64,000 nucleotides of DNA, from NCBI GenBank assembly GCA_937900515.1, contig CALCCU010000166.1, positions 1 through 64,000 of the forward strand, in the 5' to 3' direction. Shown in pieces: positions 54,205 through 64,000 of this stretch. Within the stretch, counting starts at the first letter, position 1; each line of letters starts with the position of its first letter. The stretch comes from an uncultured Gammaproteobacteria bacterium. GTDB lineage: Bacteria > Pseudomonadota > Gammaproteobacteria > Nitrosococcales > Methylophagaceae. The position numbers were made by a program, and so were the translations under genes. The notes below the pieces were generated by a model. It searched no databases. It was not told the origin of the DNA and saw nothing but the letters and a program-made list of their open reading frames with translations.

Positions 54205-54714
54205 TTACTCTAAACCAATCTGCCAAATTTCACGATTCGCTTCAACGATTTCACCTGAAGTAGCATCCACTTCAACTTTCATTTCTTGACCAGCAATTGT
54301 TGTATCAATGTCGAACTCGTATGAAGCTGCACCATTAGGTTCAATTTCATATTCAACTTCAGTTACTTCGCCAGGGTAAATTGCCAAAGCTATTTTACGA
54401 GCATCAGCCTCACTGATTTTCGCCTTAGCTTTAAATAATGGATGTTTCACACTATCAACTTCACGTTCAACTTCAGAAACCAAGCCTCGGTGAGCATTGC
54501 ATTCTACATCCCAATCAGAACCATCAGTACCACGAATATCGAACTCATACATATGAGCACCCTCTTCGTTTTTGAATTCAACTTTTACTACTTCACCTGG
54601 ACGTTCTTCAAGTGCCGCTGTCATACATTTTTCAAATTGGTGTGGATTATCAGCAGCCAATACACTATTTGACATAGCCAGTAATAAGCCTGAAACAATC
54701 ATTGTTTTTTTCAT
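54205..54714 (-). CDS. Secreted protein with two PepSY repeats
   Basis: A 169-aa protein with a signal peptide ([20 protein letters not shown]). Two PepSY-like repeats follow, each with the pattern (P)GEVxxVEFE...YEFDI.G....W/V....G.V.E.ER. They run at about 38-92 ([21 protein letters not shown]) and 112-168 ([22 protein letters not shown]). The protein is very acidic. It may bind metals or help a membrane receptor. It lies downstream of a TonB-dependent receptor on the same strand, separated by a terminator-like hairpin. Confidence 0.82.
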   Translation of the reverse strand: MKKTMIVSGLLLAMSNSVLAADNPHQFEKCMTAALEERPGEVVKVEFKNEEGAHMYEFDIRGTDGSDWDVECNAHRGLVSEVEREVDSVKHPLFKAKAKISEADARKIALAIYPGEVTEVEYEIEPNGAASYEFDIDTTIAGQEMKVEVDATSGEIVEANREIWQIGLE

Positions 54715-54785
54715 TTTTTATAAAACTCCATAGGTACAAAAATTAGTGCTATTTAAATAATACCGCCTTTGTAGGCGTTAAAACA

Positions 54786-54826
54786 AAATGACCCAAATCA
54801 CTGCTTATCACAATGATCTGGGTCAA
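54786..54826 (-). terminator. Terminator after the TonB-dependent receptor gene
   Basis: On the minus strand TGACCCAGATCA (54826-54815) pairs with TGATTTGGGTCA (54801-54790), with one mismatch, followed by TTTTGTTTT. It ends the receptor transcript ahead of the PepSY gene. Confidence 0.75.
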
Positions 54827-54849
54827 ATATTAGGTTTTTGTTGCTATAT

Positions 54850-57177
54850 CTACATTGATAGTTTGAAACCAATCCAGCCAGCTCTTGGTGCTCCTGCACC
54901 TACAAAACGAGGATCTTGGAAGTTAAAACCAGGTGCTTCATCAGGTTCACCGTAAAGACCAAATGTTTCATACTCACTATCAAACAAGTTATCCACTTTA
55001 GCAAACACTTGGAAGTTCTTATTGACTTTATAACGCGCATGCATGTTCACAACTTGGTATGAATCAACTTTTTTATCAACATTTGCTTCATCACCACGAT
55101 AGAACTGACTTGAATGATAAGAAGCCGTCATACCAACTGTTAATTGTTTATTAAGGTGATAGTCAGCACCAATCTTAATATTATGTGCTGGAATGCCTGG
55201 AAGGCGATCACCTTTTTCAACAGTGAATGCTTCTACGTTACCATCCACCGCACGGGCATATTGAAACTCATCTTCAAATGTTGCTCGCACATATGAGTAA
55301 TTTGCAAACCAATCAAATTTATCTGCTTCACCAAACACACCAAATTCAAGTCCTGCCCGTGCAGTTTTATCAATATTGTCAAAGATACCGACATTTAAAC
55401 GAGGATCTGATGGGTCGTCTTCTGTTGATGGGAAGAAAAACAAGTCATCCTTCAGTTCAGTATAGAAAATATTTGCATTCCAATTAATCGTGCCTTCTTT
55501 ACCACGCAAACCGGCCTCAATGGTCCTTGCTACAACATCATCTAAAGGAGGATCTGCCAAAAATGAATTAGGTAAAGAACAAGGCACGTCTCTTTCTGAA
55601 CATGTTAGCTCTGAAGGTGTAGGTGCACGATTAGATTCACTATAACTACCGTATGCAGAGACTGAGTCATCAATTGCGTATGTTAAGCCTAGCGATGGAT
55701 TAAAACGGGTAAACACGTGAGTTTCACCCGTTTCATTTAAATTTTGATCACCACCTTTACTCGAGCCTGAAATATCAATTTCAATTCGGTTATAACGTCC
55801 TGCTAATGTCAACGCCATTTTTTCAGTTAACGAAATGGTATCGGTAAAGAATAAGCTATACGTTTCTGTATCAATCTTACCGTCTACAACTGTTTCATCA
55901 ATAATGAAACCAGTGCCACTTGTACCACGGCTATCGGTAAATTGAGCCACTTCTGATTGAGATGTGTAATCAACATCTGAACGGTCATAAGATGCGCCAA
56001 CAATCAATTGATTTTCTTTACCAAACAAATCATCTAGGAAGGTAAATTGAAGGCCTAAACCAAAGCTGTCTTGCTCTGTTTCACTCGTATTATTAAGAGC
56101 GACATCATCGCCATCTGCAAAACCAAGTGCAGCAGCATTGTTAGTTAAGATCTCATCATCGCCATCAAACACGCCATCTACGCCGTCATTATCTTCACCT
56201 AAATCATTACCAATTACAGAAAGCTCTGAACCGTCGCCATTAAATGTAGAACGGTCACTTGAACGATAATAGGTATTGGCTGATAACATTGTCATATCAT
56301 TCAACCAATGTGATCCGTTTAACGCGATCATTCTTAATTCATTTTGTGTATTATCTGGATGGGTAAACACCGCTTCTCTGTCAATATCGACTAATTCAGT
56401 AGGTGACGCACCATTACCATTAAGATCGCTGTCGATTGCCATCAAACTTAAATCTAAACTACTCGTTTCATTTTGATAACTTAGGTTAGAAAAGAACTGT
56501 TCAACACGAGAAGGTGAATGGTCTCTCCAACCATCTTCCTTAGTGACTGAACCTGTTACGAAGTAACCAAGTGTTCCGTCATTGCCACCGCTAGATATCG
56601 TTCCTGAATCACGACCAAATGAACCTGTATAAGCTTCTAACTCATGGCCTTGAAAATTAAAGCCAGTTTTAGTTTGAATTGATAAAGCACCACCCAGAGT
56701 GTTCAAACCATATACAGGGTTTGAACCAGGGATCAAGTTCATACTTGCAATAGCAGATTCAGGAATTAACTCGAAATTTACTGCATCACCAAACGGTTCA
56801 TTCACACGTACTCCGTCCATATATACAGATAAACCTTGTGCATTACCGACTAGTGGTGAGGCAGTGAAACCGCGATATTTTAGATCAGGTTGAAATGGGT
56901 TATTTTGAGCTTGGTTAAGACTTACACTACCTAGAGTCTTATTCATAAACTCGGAAATATCTAGACCTTGAAGGTTTTCAATGTCTTCAGCCGTTGCGCT
57001 TTGAACATTAGCGGCTACCATATCTGCTGGTAAACCAACACCGTGAAGAGGTGTTGTTCCAATTACTTCGATATCAGTCAATTCAACACTGTCTTCAGCA
57101 GCAACAGCGGCGCCGCTTGTAATCATTGCTGTTGCCAGCATTAATGACAAGGCTTTGCGTTTATGTGGCATATACAT
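54850..57177 (-). CDS. TonB-dependent outer-membrane receptor
   Basis: A 775-aa protein with a signal peptide (ending AAVAAED). A possible TonB box (VELTDIEVIG) and a plug domain (about 45-160, with YRGFTASPLVGNAQGLSVYMDGVRVNEP and the NPVYGLNTLGGALSIQTK motif) follow. The rest is a 22-strand beta barrel ending GAPRAGWIGFKLSM. It imports a bound nutrient using TonB energy. Acidic Asp/Gly loops (DGVDGVFDGDDE) suggest cation binding, but the substrate is not known. No Fur box or riboswitch is obvious upstream. The start is uncertain: ATG 57177 has GAGAG 11 nt upstream, ATG 57186 lies very close to it. Confidence 0.88.
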   Translation of the reverse strand: MYMPHKRKALSLMLATAMITSGAAVAAEDSVELTDIEVIGTTPLHGVGLPADMVAANVQSATAEDIENLQGLDISEFMNKTLGSVSLNQAQNNPFQPDLKYRGFTASPLVGNAQGLSVYMDGVRVNEPFGDAVNFELIPESAIASMNLIPGSNPVYGLNTLGGALSIQTKTGFNFQGHELEAYTGSFGRDSGTISSGGNDGTLGYFVTGSVTKEDGWRDHSPSRVEQFFSNLSYQNETSSLDLSLMAIDSDLNGNGASPTELVDIDREAVFTHPDNTQNELRMIALNGSHWLNDMTMLSANTYYRSSDRSTFNGDGSELSVIGNDLGEDNDGVDGVFDGDDEILTNNAAALGFADGDDVALNNTSETEQDSFGLGLQFTFLDDLFGKENQLIVGASYDRSDVDYTSQSEVAQFTDSRGTSGTGFIIDETVVDGKIDTETYSLFFTDTISLTEKMALTLAGRYNRIEIDISGSSKGGDQNLNETGETHVFTRFNPSLGLTYAIDDSVSAYGSYSESNRAPTPSELTCSERDVPCSLPNSFLADPPLDDVVARTIEAGLRGKEGTINWNANIFYTELKDDLFFFPSTEDDPSDPRLNVGIFDNIDKTARAGLEFGVFGEADKFDWFANYSYVRATFEDEFQYARAVDGNVEAFTVEKGDRLPGIPAHNIKIGADYHLNKQLTVGMTASYHSSQFYRGDEANVDKKVDSYQVVNMHARYKVNKNFQVFAKVDNLFDSEYETFGLYGEPDEAPGFNFQDPRFVGAGAPRAGWIGFKLSM

Positions 57178-57337
57178 TACTTGCATTACTCTCTCGTTGT
57201 TATTATTCAAGCTAGATTTATAGCAATTCTAATGCCACTAAGAAGAGCTTCGACATATCAAAGAGTTAAACGGGAAAATTTCCTAAACAGAGTTGACTGT
57301 GTTTGTATTTAACCAGCACTTTGGTTGTTATGAACCA

Positions 57338-58717
57338 TCAAAACCAGTTTAATTGTTCATGTAAATTCACTACATGACCAATAATCACTAAAGTTGGTGC
57401 TACAGGTTTTTCCTGTTCAGATACTTCTGGCAGTTTAGATATTGTACTCACCCACACTTTTTGATGTGCTGTTGTACCTTGTTGAACCAATGCTGCAGGT
57501 GTATTAGGATCCATTCCGTGCTTTTGCAATTGTTCACTTAAACTAGCAAGACCTGCAAGCCCCATATAAACGACAACGGTTTGCCGAGTTTGAACCAATG
57601 CAGACCAATTAAGATCTAGTTCGCCTTCTTTCAGCTGACCGGTTACAAAAATACAACTTTGTGAGTAATCCCGATGTGTTAAGGGAATACCTGCGTACGT
57701 TGAACAACCTGAAGCAGCTGTAATACCTGGAACCACCTGAAAAGGAATACTTTCAGCTGCTAAGCTTTCAATTTCTTCTCCGCCACGTCCAAATATAAAC
57801 GGATCACCACCTTTCAGTCTTAATACACGCTTTCCTTGTTTAGCATGGGTTACCAATAATTGGTTGATTTCTTCTTGCCTCACAGCATGCCATGCGCGTT
57901 GCTTACCCACGTATACTTGTTCAGCTTCACGACGAACTAATTCCAGTATTTCTTTACTTACCAAGCGATCATAAAAAACGATATCTGCTTGTTGCATCAA
58001 TCGCAATGCTTTGAATGTTAATAACTCAGGGTCGCCTGGACCTGCACCGACAAGATACACCTCACCTTGCTGTAACTCATGGGTATCAGTCTGCTCAAGT
58101 AATACATTCAGTGCCGCTTCTGCCTGCTCATCTCTACCTGCTAATACATGATCAGCGACCTTACCTTGTAATAGGTCAGACCAAAATCGACGACGCAAAC
58201 CTAATGTTGGTAGTTTCGCTTTAACAGTATCTCTATAGCGCCCCACTAGACGAGCTAAGTTTCCATATGTTGGAGGAATCAATGTTTCAAGGCGAGCTCG
58301 AAGCTGTCGTGCCAAGATAGGTGATTTACCTCCACTTGAAATAGCAACAACAATGGGTGAGCGGTCTAAAATTGAAGGAAGAATAAAGTCACATAACTCA
58401 GTATTATCAGCGACATTAACCAAGGTATTCTTTAATTTAGCTTGTTCATAAACCGTACTATTTACACTTTCATCATCCGTCGCAGCAATAACTAAGAAAT
58501 GGTCAGCCAGGTGTTCTTCATGGTAATCGCTATTAATCCAAACTAATTTATTGTCATCAACAAGTGCTTGGCTAGCTAACGATAAAGATGGAGAAACAAT
58601 TGTTACTGTCGCGTGTGATTTTAGGAGTAGGTTAGCTTTACGTGCCGCTACATCACCACCACCGACAACTAAACAAGATCTATCTTTTAAGTTAATAAAT
58701 AACGGTAAATAATCCAT
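57338..58717 (-). CDS. cysG: Siroheme synthase CysG
   Basis: A 459-aa trifunctional enzyme making siroheme from uroporphyrinogen III. The N-terminal dehydrogenase/ferrochelatase half (1-about 205) starts YLPLFINLKDRSCLVVGGGDVAARKA and has FILPSILDRSPIVVAISSGGKSPILARQLR. The C-terminal SAM-dependent methyltransferase half (about 215-459) has VYLVGAGPGDPELLTFKALRLMQQAD, LRLKGGDPFIFGRGGEE and GITAASGCSTYAGIPLTHRD. Both halves appear complete. Siroheme serves sulfite and nitrite reductases. Confidence 0.96.
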   Translation of the reverse strand: MDYLPLFINLKDRSCLVVGGGDVAARKANLLLKSHATVTIVSPSLSLASQALVDDNKLVWINSDYHEEHLADHFLVIAATDDESVNSTVYEQAKLKNTLVNVADNTELCDFILPSILDRSPIVVAISSGGKSPILARQLRARLETLIPPTYGNLARLVGRYRDTVKAKLPTLGLRRRFWSDLLQGKVADHVLAGRDEQAEAALNVLLEQTDTHELQQGEVYLVGAGPGDPELLTFKALRLMQQADIVFYDRLVSKEILELVRREAEQVYVGKQRAWHAVRQEEINQLLVTHAKQGKRVLRLKGGDPFIFGRGGEEIESLAAESIPFQVVPGITAASGCSTYAGIPLTHRDYSQSCIFVTGQLKEGELDLNWSALVQTRQTVVVYMGLAGLASLSEQLQKHGMDPNTPAALVQQGTTAHQKVWVSTISKLPEVSEQEKPVAPTLVIIGHVVNLHEQLNWF

Positions 58718-58726
58718 CGATTTTCT

Positions 58727-59500
58727 TTATTTTAAAGGTATAACAAGGCTCTGTAATACGAAGCCATCTTCTAAGTTTTGAACTAATGCAACTATTCTTG
58801 TTTGCTCCAAACTCCAGTCTTTATCGAGTTTAATCTCTGTGACGAGCTCACTAGCCCCAGACTCATTTAATGCTAAAGGGCCAATCCAATCACGCACTAA
58901 ATGCTGATGATTAAAGGTTTTACCAGCATTATCACCACCATTGACTTTATTCACAAGGTTATCTTCAACCACAGCCAAATACAATTTGGAATACTGTTTG
59001 TTTTCATCACCTTCAATGGTAATGTTAGTTTTAACGCTTAATTGTTCTTGTTCTTGTTCCACTGTCACAGAGATGTCTGCTTCGGGTTTAAAACCATTAA
59101 CAGCTTTAATCACTTCTTTCGCATGTTTTCTCCAGTTATGAACCACTTCACCACTGATAACAAACTCAGGTGTATAGACTGTTTTGTATAAATTTAACCG
59201 AGCAAGTTGACGTTGACGCTCTGAAAATTTCGCTTTAGCGTATTTATCAATCCAACCTTTTTTATCATTCAGATAATCAATATGAAAACCTAACACAATA
59301 AGATTTCCATCTGCTATATTTTGATGAGCTGTCGTTTCAACCCATTTGTCTGCCGCAGGGCATAAGCCGCAGCCTTCAGAAGTAAATAACTCTAAAACAG
59401 CTACTTGTCGGTCACCACTTTCTGCTTGCCACTGTTGAGAGAAAGCGAGTGCAGGCATCAACAATAATACTAAATAGATAAAGCGCTTTGATTTCAACAT
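58727..59500 (-). CDS. DUF1223 family secreted thioredoxin-like protein
   Basis: A 257-aa protein with a signal peptide (cut near FSQ) and the DUF1223 domain. Close to the N-terminus is AVLELFTSEGCGLCPAADKW with Cys44 and Cys47, a CxxC site in a thioredoxin-like fold; then VLGFHIDYL, KFSERQRQLARL and VYTPEFVISG. It is probably a periplasmic redox protein or thiol carrier. It lies 9 nt from cysG and 17 nt from truD on one strand, so it is likely co-transcribed with them. Partner unknown. Confidence 0.85.
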   Translation of the reverse strand: MLKSKRFIYLVLLLMPALAFSQQWQAESGDRQVAVLELFTSEGCGLCPAADKWVETTAHQNIADGNLIVLGFHIDYLNDKKGWIDKYAKAKFSERQRQLARLNLYKTVYTPEFVISGEVVHNWRKHAKEVIKAVNGFKPEADISVTVEQEQEQLSVKTNITIEGDENKQYSKLYLAVVEDNLVNKVNGGDNAGKTFNHQHLVRDWIGPLALNESGASELVTEIKLDKDWSLEQTRIVALVQNLEDGFVLQSLVIPLK

Positions 59501-59517
59501 ATTCGGGTACCTTTAGT

Positions 59518-60612
59518 TCACTGTGTTTCACTAAGTGTGATTGACTGTTTATCAGTATAGTTCCGCTGCTGAGCATCTGTAATTATAGCTAACTCTCTCA
59601 GCACTGCAGTAGCATAACTTCCTGCAGGTAAAAAGAATGATACTTCTAACTGGTCCTCACTTAGAAACTGCCATTTCAACTCAGCTGGATATAAACGTAA
59701 TGATCGTCGGTCTTGACTTAAGCCCTGCTTTTCTAAGCCAGCTTTCCAATCAGTCCAAGCTACTAATGTATCTTGTTCTAAAGCCAAACTCTCCGCCGAT
59801 GAAGGCAAGGTGCCTCGCCCCCACATTGGACCAGTTGGGTGTATATCCATTGTTTCAATACGATGCAATAAGTGCTCATCAATGCTTTCACTTGTAAATG
59901 AACTGGCCTTGGTCCCAGACAACAACATAATGTCACCTAACAAAGCCTGATTCCAATTTTTCTGTTCTACTCGTGCCGACAAGACTAAATTAAACAACCA
60001 TGAACGAGCAGCTGAAAGGTAGATACTTTTTTGATTACGTTTTCTGGGAGCTTTACCTGTAGAGAACCAATAATCTGCACGCTGTAAATTACCGCCATTA
60101 TGGCCAAAGCGTTGTTCAGCAAAATAATTGGGCACACCCTCTTTCTGAATTCGTTCCAGCGCATGTTGCCAATCAGTTTTATCACCGACAATATTCGTTA
60201 AACAAAGCGTGAAATAATTACCTGAAAGAACGCCTCTCTTTAACTTTTTACCATGCCGTGTTTTTTCGATAATGTGAATAGTGTCAGATTCGAACTCTTG
60301 CCAATTAGGTTCTTGATGACCTTCCATGTTGATGCTAAACCATTGTGTAGTCACTGCGTGGCGATCTTTTAATCCCGCATAACCCACTGCAACTTGTGGA
60401 ACACCAGCGAATTTAGCTAATTCTCCGGCTAACCAGTCAGTGTTTACACCCTTCTTTTGTATTTTTAGCCATACATGGCCCCCAGAACCATCCGCTGAAA
60501 AAGGGAGTTTTTCGTTAACCTGAAAATATTCTTCCTGTGCTCGAATATCAGCAGAACAATTTAAACTCGACTCATTAACTCGAGCAAGGCGTTCAAAATC
60601 ATAATGTTTCAA
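59518..60612 (-). CDS. truD: tRNA pseudouridine(13) synthase TruD
   Basis: A 364-aa enzyme making pseudouridine 13 in tRNA-Glu. Catalytic Asp83 lies in GYAGLKDRHAVTTQWFS. NYFAEQRFGHNGGNLQRADYW and the insertion (TRUD) domain text MWGRGTLPSSAESLALEQDTL follow. The C-terminus ends in PAGSYATAVLRELA. Length agrees with E. coli TruD (349). It follows ispF by 1 nt, as in E. coli. Confidence 0.96.
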   Translation of the reverse strand: MKHYDFERLARVNESSLNCSADIRAQEEYFQVNEKLPFSADGSGGHVWLKIQKKGVNTDWLAGELAKFAGVPQVAVGYAGLKDRHAVTTQWFSINMEGHQEPNWQEFESDTIHIIEKTRHGKKLKRGVLSGNYFTLCLTNIVGDKTDWQHALERIQKEGVPNYFAEQRFGHNGGNLQRADYWFSTGKAPRKRNQKSIYLSAARSWLFNLVLSARVEQKNWNQALLGDIMLLSGTKASSFTSESIDEHLLHRIETMDIHPTGPMWGRGTLPSSAESLALEQDTLVAWTDWKAGLEKQGLSQDRRSLRLYPAELKWQFLSEDQLEVSFFLPAGSYATAVLRELAIITDAQQRNYTDKQSITLSETQ

Positions 60613-60613
60613 G

Positions 60614-61090
60614 TTAGTTTTTCTTTACTAATAAAACAACAGCATAGGCTGCAATGCCCTCTTTACGACCAGCAAAACCTAGCTTTTCAGTCGTTGTTGC
60701 TTTCACATTAACAGCATCTGCATTGATGGCGAGATCATCTGCTAATAAATCTTTCATCAAGGGAATATAAGGTGCTAATTTGGGTGCTTGGGCAACTACT
60801 GTTGAATCTATATTATTGATTGCCCAGCCATGTTGGTCTAAGTCCAGTACAACACGCCTTAATAATTCACGGCTATCTATACCTTTAAACTCATCGTCAG
60901 TATCGGGAAAGTGATGACCGATATCCCACAAGCCAGCCGCGCCCAATAATGCATCACAAATAGCATGAATTAACACATCACCATCTGAATGTGCTTCTAG
61001 GCCTTGATGGTAAGGAACGTTAACACCGCCAATAACAAGTGGTGCCTCAGAACCGAACTTATGAACATCATAGCCATGACCTATTCTCAT
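60614..61090 (-). CDS. ispF: 2-C-methyl-D-erythritol 2,4-cyclodiphosphate synthase
   Basis: A 158-aa MEP-pathway enzyme. The metal site is [10 protein letters not shown] (Asp and His near residues 6-8), then [32 protein letters not shown] and [22 protein letters not shown]. It acts after IspD and IspE in isoprenoid precursor synthesis. One base overlaps ispD. The order ispD-ispF-truD is that of E. coli. Confidence 0.97.
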   Translation of the reverse strand: MRIGHGYDVHKFGSEAPLVIGGVNVPYHQGLEAHSDGDVLIHAICDALLGAAGLWDIGHHFPDTDDEFKGIDSRELLRRVVLDLDQHGWAINNIDSTVVAQAPKLAPYIPLMKDLLADDLAINADAVNVKATTTEKLGFAGRKEGIAAYAVVLLVKKN

Positions 61091-61797
61091 TAAATGTTTC
61101 CACCTTGTTGCTTTAAAAATAAACTAGCCAAAGCTAAGTCCTGTGGCACTGTGATTTTAATGTTATCAGCATGTCCCTCAACCATTACCGGTTGGAGTCC
61201 TGTTAATTCGATTGCACTTGCTTCATCAGTCACGGCTAAACCATTTGACTTCGATTGTTGAAGTGCTTCCTTTAGTATCTGTAGTCGAAACATTTGTGGT
61301 GTAGAAGCTCGCCATAAACCTTTCCGTTCAACAGTTTCAACAATACCATTTTGAGTGTCAGCTCGTTTGACGGTATCGCTGACAGGCACGCCTAAGATCC
61401 CACCAACTTTATGCTCAGATAATTCTTGCAACATGGTCGTAATGTCTTGATTGCGAAGACAAGGGCGAGCAGCATCATGAACGAGTACCCAATCATTCCC
61501 ATCAGCTATATCACTTAATGCTATCAGTGCATTCAAAACAGAATCTGCACGTTCGGCACCACCTGTAACAACATGAATTTCAGCATTTTCTGGAAGCGAA
61601 ACCTCATGCCACCAAGGGTCGTTTTCTGCAATTGAAACAACAATTGCTTTGATGTCAGGATGGGATGCTAAACGCTGTAAAGTATGTTCAATGACAGTCA
61701 TGCCATCTAAATCTAAATATTGTTTAGGCCTATCAGCACGCATACGTGAACCAATGCCTGCTGCAGGCACAACAGCCCATGCAGTTTGCTTACTCAT
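61090..61797 (-). CDS. ispD: 2-C-methyl-D-erythritol 4-phosphate cytidylyltransferase
   Basis: A 235-aa MEP-pathway enzyme joining CTP and methylerythritol phosphate. [30 protein letters not shown] is the CTP-binding start. [26 protein letters not shown] and [10 protein letters not shown] are further marks. The ATG at 61797 overlaps the ftsB stop by 8 nt; the longer frame from 61833 would extend deep into ftsB. Confidence 0.95.
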   Translation of the reverse strand: MSKQTAWAVVPAAGIGSRMRADRPKQYLDLDGMTVIEHTLQRLASHPDIKAIVVSIAENDPWWHEVSLPENAEIHVVTGGAERADSVLNALIALSDIADGNDWVLVHDAARPCLRNQDITTMLQELSEHKVGGILGVPVSDTVKRADTQNGIVETVERKGLWRASTPQMFRLQILKEALQQSKSNGLAVTDEASAIELTGLQPVMVEGHADNIKITVPQDLALASLFLKQQGGNI

Positions 61798-62074
61798 GCT
61801 TAGTATCGTCAATAATTTGGAAAAATGTTTCACCAGGTTTGATCAAACCTAGTTCGGTACGAGCACGTTCTTCAAGAGCATCTAAACCACTTTTCAGATC
61901 ATGAACTTCAGCTGCTAATACCTTATTACGCTCTGACAGCTGCTCATTCTCTTGCTTTTGAACTTCAACAGCTCGGTGTAAATAAAGCACTGAAGGCAAG
62001 CCATCATGACTAAACCAGAGTCGATATTGCAATAAAAGCAATATTACAACGAGTATAGTCATGACGGCCTTCAT
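61790..62074 (-). CDS. ftsB: Cell division protein FtsB
   Basis: A 94-aa bitopic inner-membrane protein of the division machinery. A membrane helix (about 3-20) is followed by a leucine-zipper coiled coil (AVEVQKQENEQLSERNKVLAAEVHDLKSGLDALEERARTELG, residues about 32-73). The short conserved tail is LIKPGETFFQII. It forms a complex with FtsL and FtsQ. Placement between eno and ispD is as in E. coli; 5 nt separate it from eno. Confidence 0.95.
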   Translation of the reverse strand: MKAVMTILVVILLLLQYRLWFSHDGLPSVLYLHRAVEVQKQENEQLSERNKVLAAEVHDLKSGLDALEERARTELGLIKPGETFFQIIDDTKHE

Positions 62075-62079
62075 AGGGA

Positions 62080-63390
<1,311 letters not shown>

Positions 63391-63425
63391 TTAGGTATAA
63401 CTTTAAATTTATAAGTCTGTTTCGA

Positions 63426-64000
63426 CTACTTCAATAAAGAGTCTTCGATAAAATCTTGTCCTTTGACAGTGCTATCAATGGCTTGCAGTGTCACTAATAG
63501 CTCTTCCATTCTATCTAAAGGCCATGAATTAGCACCGTCACTTAATGCTTTTTCAGGTTCAGGATGTGTCTCCATAAACACACCAGCCACACCAACAGCC
63601 GCCGCTGCACGAGCTAATACAGGAACAAATTCACGCTGACCTCCAGAAGAGGTGCCCATACCGCCAGGTTGTTGTACTGAATGCGTTGCATCAAAGACTA
63701 CAGGACAGTCCATCGCACGCATCTGCGGTAATCCACGCATATCTGAAATCAAGGTGTTGTAACCGAATGATGTACCACGGTCACACAACATGATTTGATC
63801 GTTACCCGTTGATTTTGCTTTTTCAGCAACATGAGCCATATCCCAAGGTGCTAAGAACTGACCTTTTTTAATATTCACAGGCAGGCCTTGGCTACACACA
63901 TCAACAATAAAACTAGTTTGACGACATAAGAAAGCTGGCGTTTGTAAAACATCAACAACACTTGCTACTTCAGCTAAAGGAGAATACTCATGTACATCAG
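63426..64000 (-). CDS. kdsA: 3-deoxy-D-manno-octulosonate 8-phosphate synthase (5' part beyond window)
   Basis: The C-terminal 190 or so residues of KdsA, which makes KDO-8-phosphate for lipopolysaccharide from arabinose-5-phosphate and PEP. The frame stays open to the window edge ([21 protein letters not shown] at the edge). It shows [34 protein letters not shown], the inserted [18 protein letters not shown] and [17 protein letters not shown]. The start and first third lie outside, so the metal-dependence residue cannot be judged. kdsA-eno order is common among gammaproteobacteria. Confidence 0.95.
   Translation of the reverse strand, partial: DVHEYSPLAEVASVVDVLQTPAFLCRQTSFIVDVCSQGLPVNIKKGQFLAPWDMAHVAEKAKSTGNDQIMLCDRGTSFGYNTLISDMRGLPQMRAMDCPVVFDATHSVQQPGGMGTSSGGQREFVPVLARAAAAVGVAGVFMETHPEPEKALSDGANSWPLDRMEELLVTLQAIDSTVKGQDFIEDSLLK

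Noticed and set aside
57211-57337. Cobalamin or TPP riboswitch before the TonB-dependent receptor
   Set aside because: The leader lacks any B12-box or THI-box text; only a short palindrome near GGGAAAATTTCC is present.

Overview
The window is chromosomal DNA of a gammaproteobacterium with an A+T-rich genome. Gene content and arrangement (regulator plus sufBCDSU-sufT, panBCD-folK-pcnB, eno-ftsB-ispD-ispF-truD, a complete rpf-type signalling cluster) would fit a marine lineage such as the Piscirickettsiaceae/Methylophaga/Cycloclasticus group. That placement is an inference from gene style only; no rRNA or marker-gene comparison was possible.

Layout. 1-0.73 kb: one integron-type gene cassette carrying a GNAT acetyltransferase, with both recombination boundaries visible. 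0.8-6.5 kb: housekeeping and envelope genes (rhodanese lipoprotein, YigZ, PilZ protein, DUF445, M18 aminopeptidase, MtgA, MscS). 6.6-8.0 kb: tRNA-Val, a gene remnant, then a PEP-CTERM-like surface protein behind a probable cyclic-di-GMP-I (GEMM-I) riboswitch. 8-21.3 kb: RNA-modifying enzymes, ppk1, hrpA, yhbY, a zinc-ribbon methyltransferase that appears to start at ATT, and an unlisted 48-aa gene. 21.4-26.1 kb: rpfF converging on rpfC-rpfG, i.e. synthesis, sensing and HD-GYP output of a diffusible signal factor (DSF) system. 26.3-31.5 kb: small secreted proteins, a cytochrome c, and a PhoP/PhoQ-like pair with a PepSY protein. 31.6-38.6 kb: proS, class I fumarase, a lytic transglycosylase and an OlsF-like bifunctional acyltransferase. 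38.6-43.2 kb: panD, then a tight panC-panB-dNK-folK-pcnB operon. 43.3-49.4 kb: a full SUF operon with its Rrf2 regulator. 50.4-53.3 kb: ampD and an uncharacterised DUF1538-DUF1538-PII-like-CBS operon. 53.3-64 kb: nadC, a two-repeat PepSY protein, a TonB-dependent receptor, cysG, truD, ispF, ispD, ftsB, eno and a truncated kdsA.

How the parts may connect. RpfG carries an intact HD-GYP c-di-GMP phosphodiesterase domain. The same 25 kb also holds a PilZ c-di-GMP receptor and a probable c-di-GMP riboswitch in front of a surface protein. A CRP/Clp-like box lies in the divergent rpfG/glycine-zipper gap. One testable reading is a DSF to c-di-GMP to surface-protein circuit. The least characterised modules are the DUF1538/PII/CBS operon, the isolated integron cassette, the YcgN-linked zinc/HTH protein and several small conserved-looking proteins without known function.
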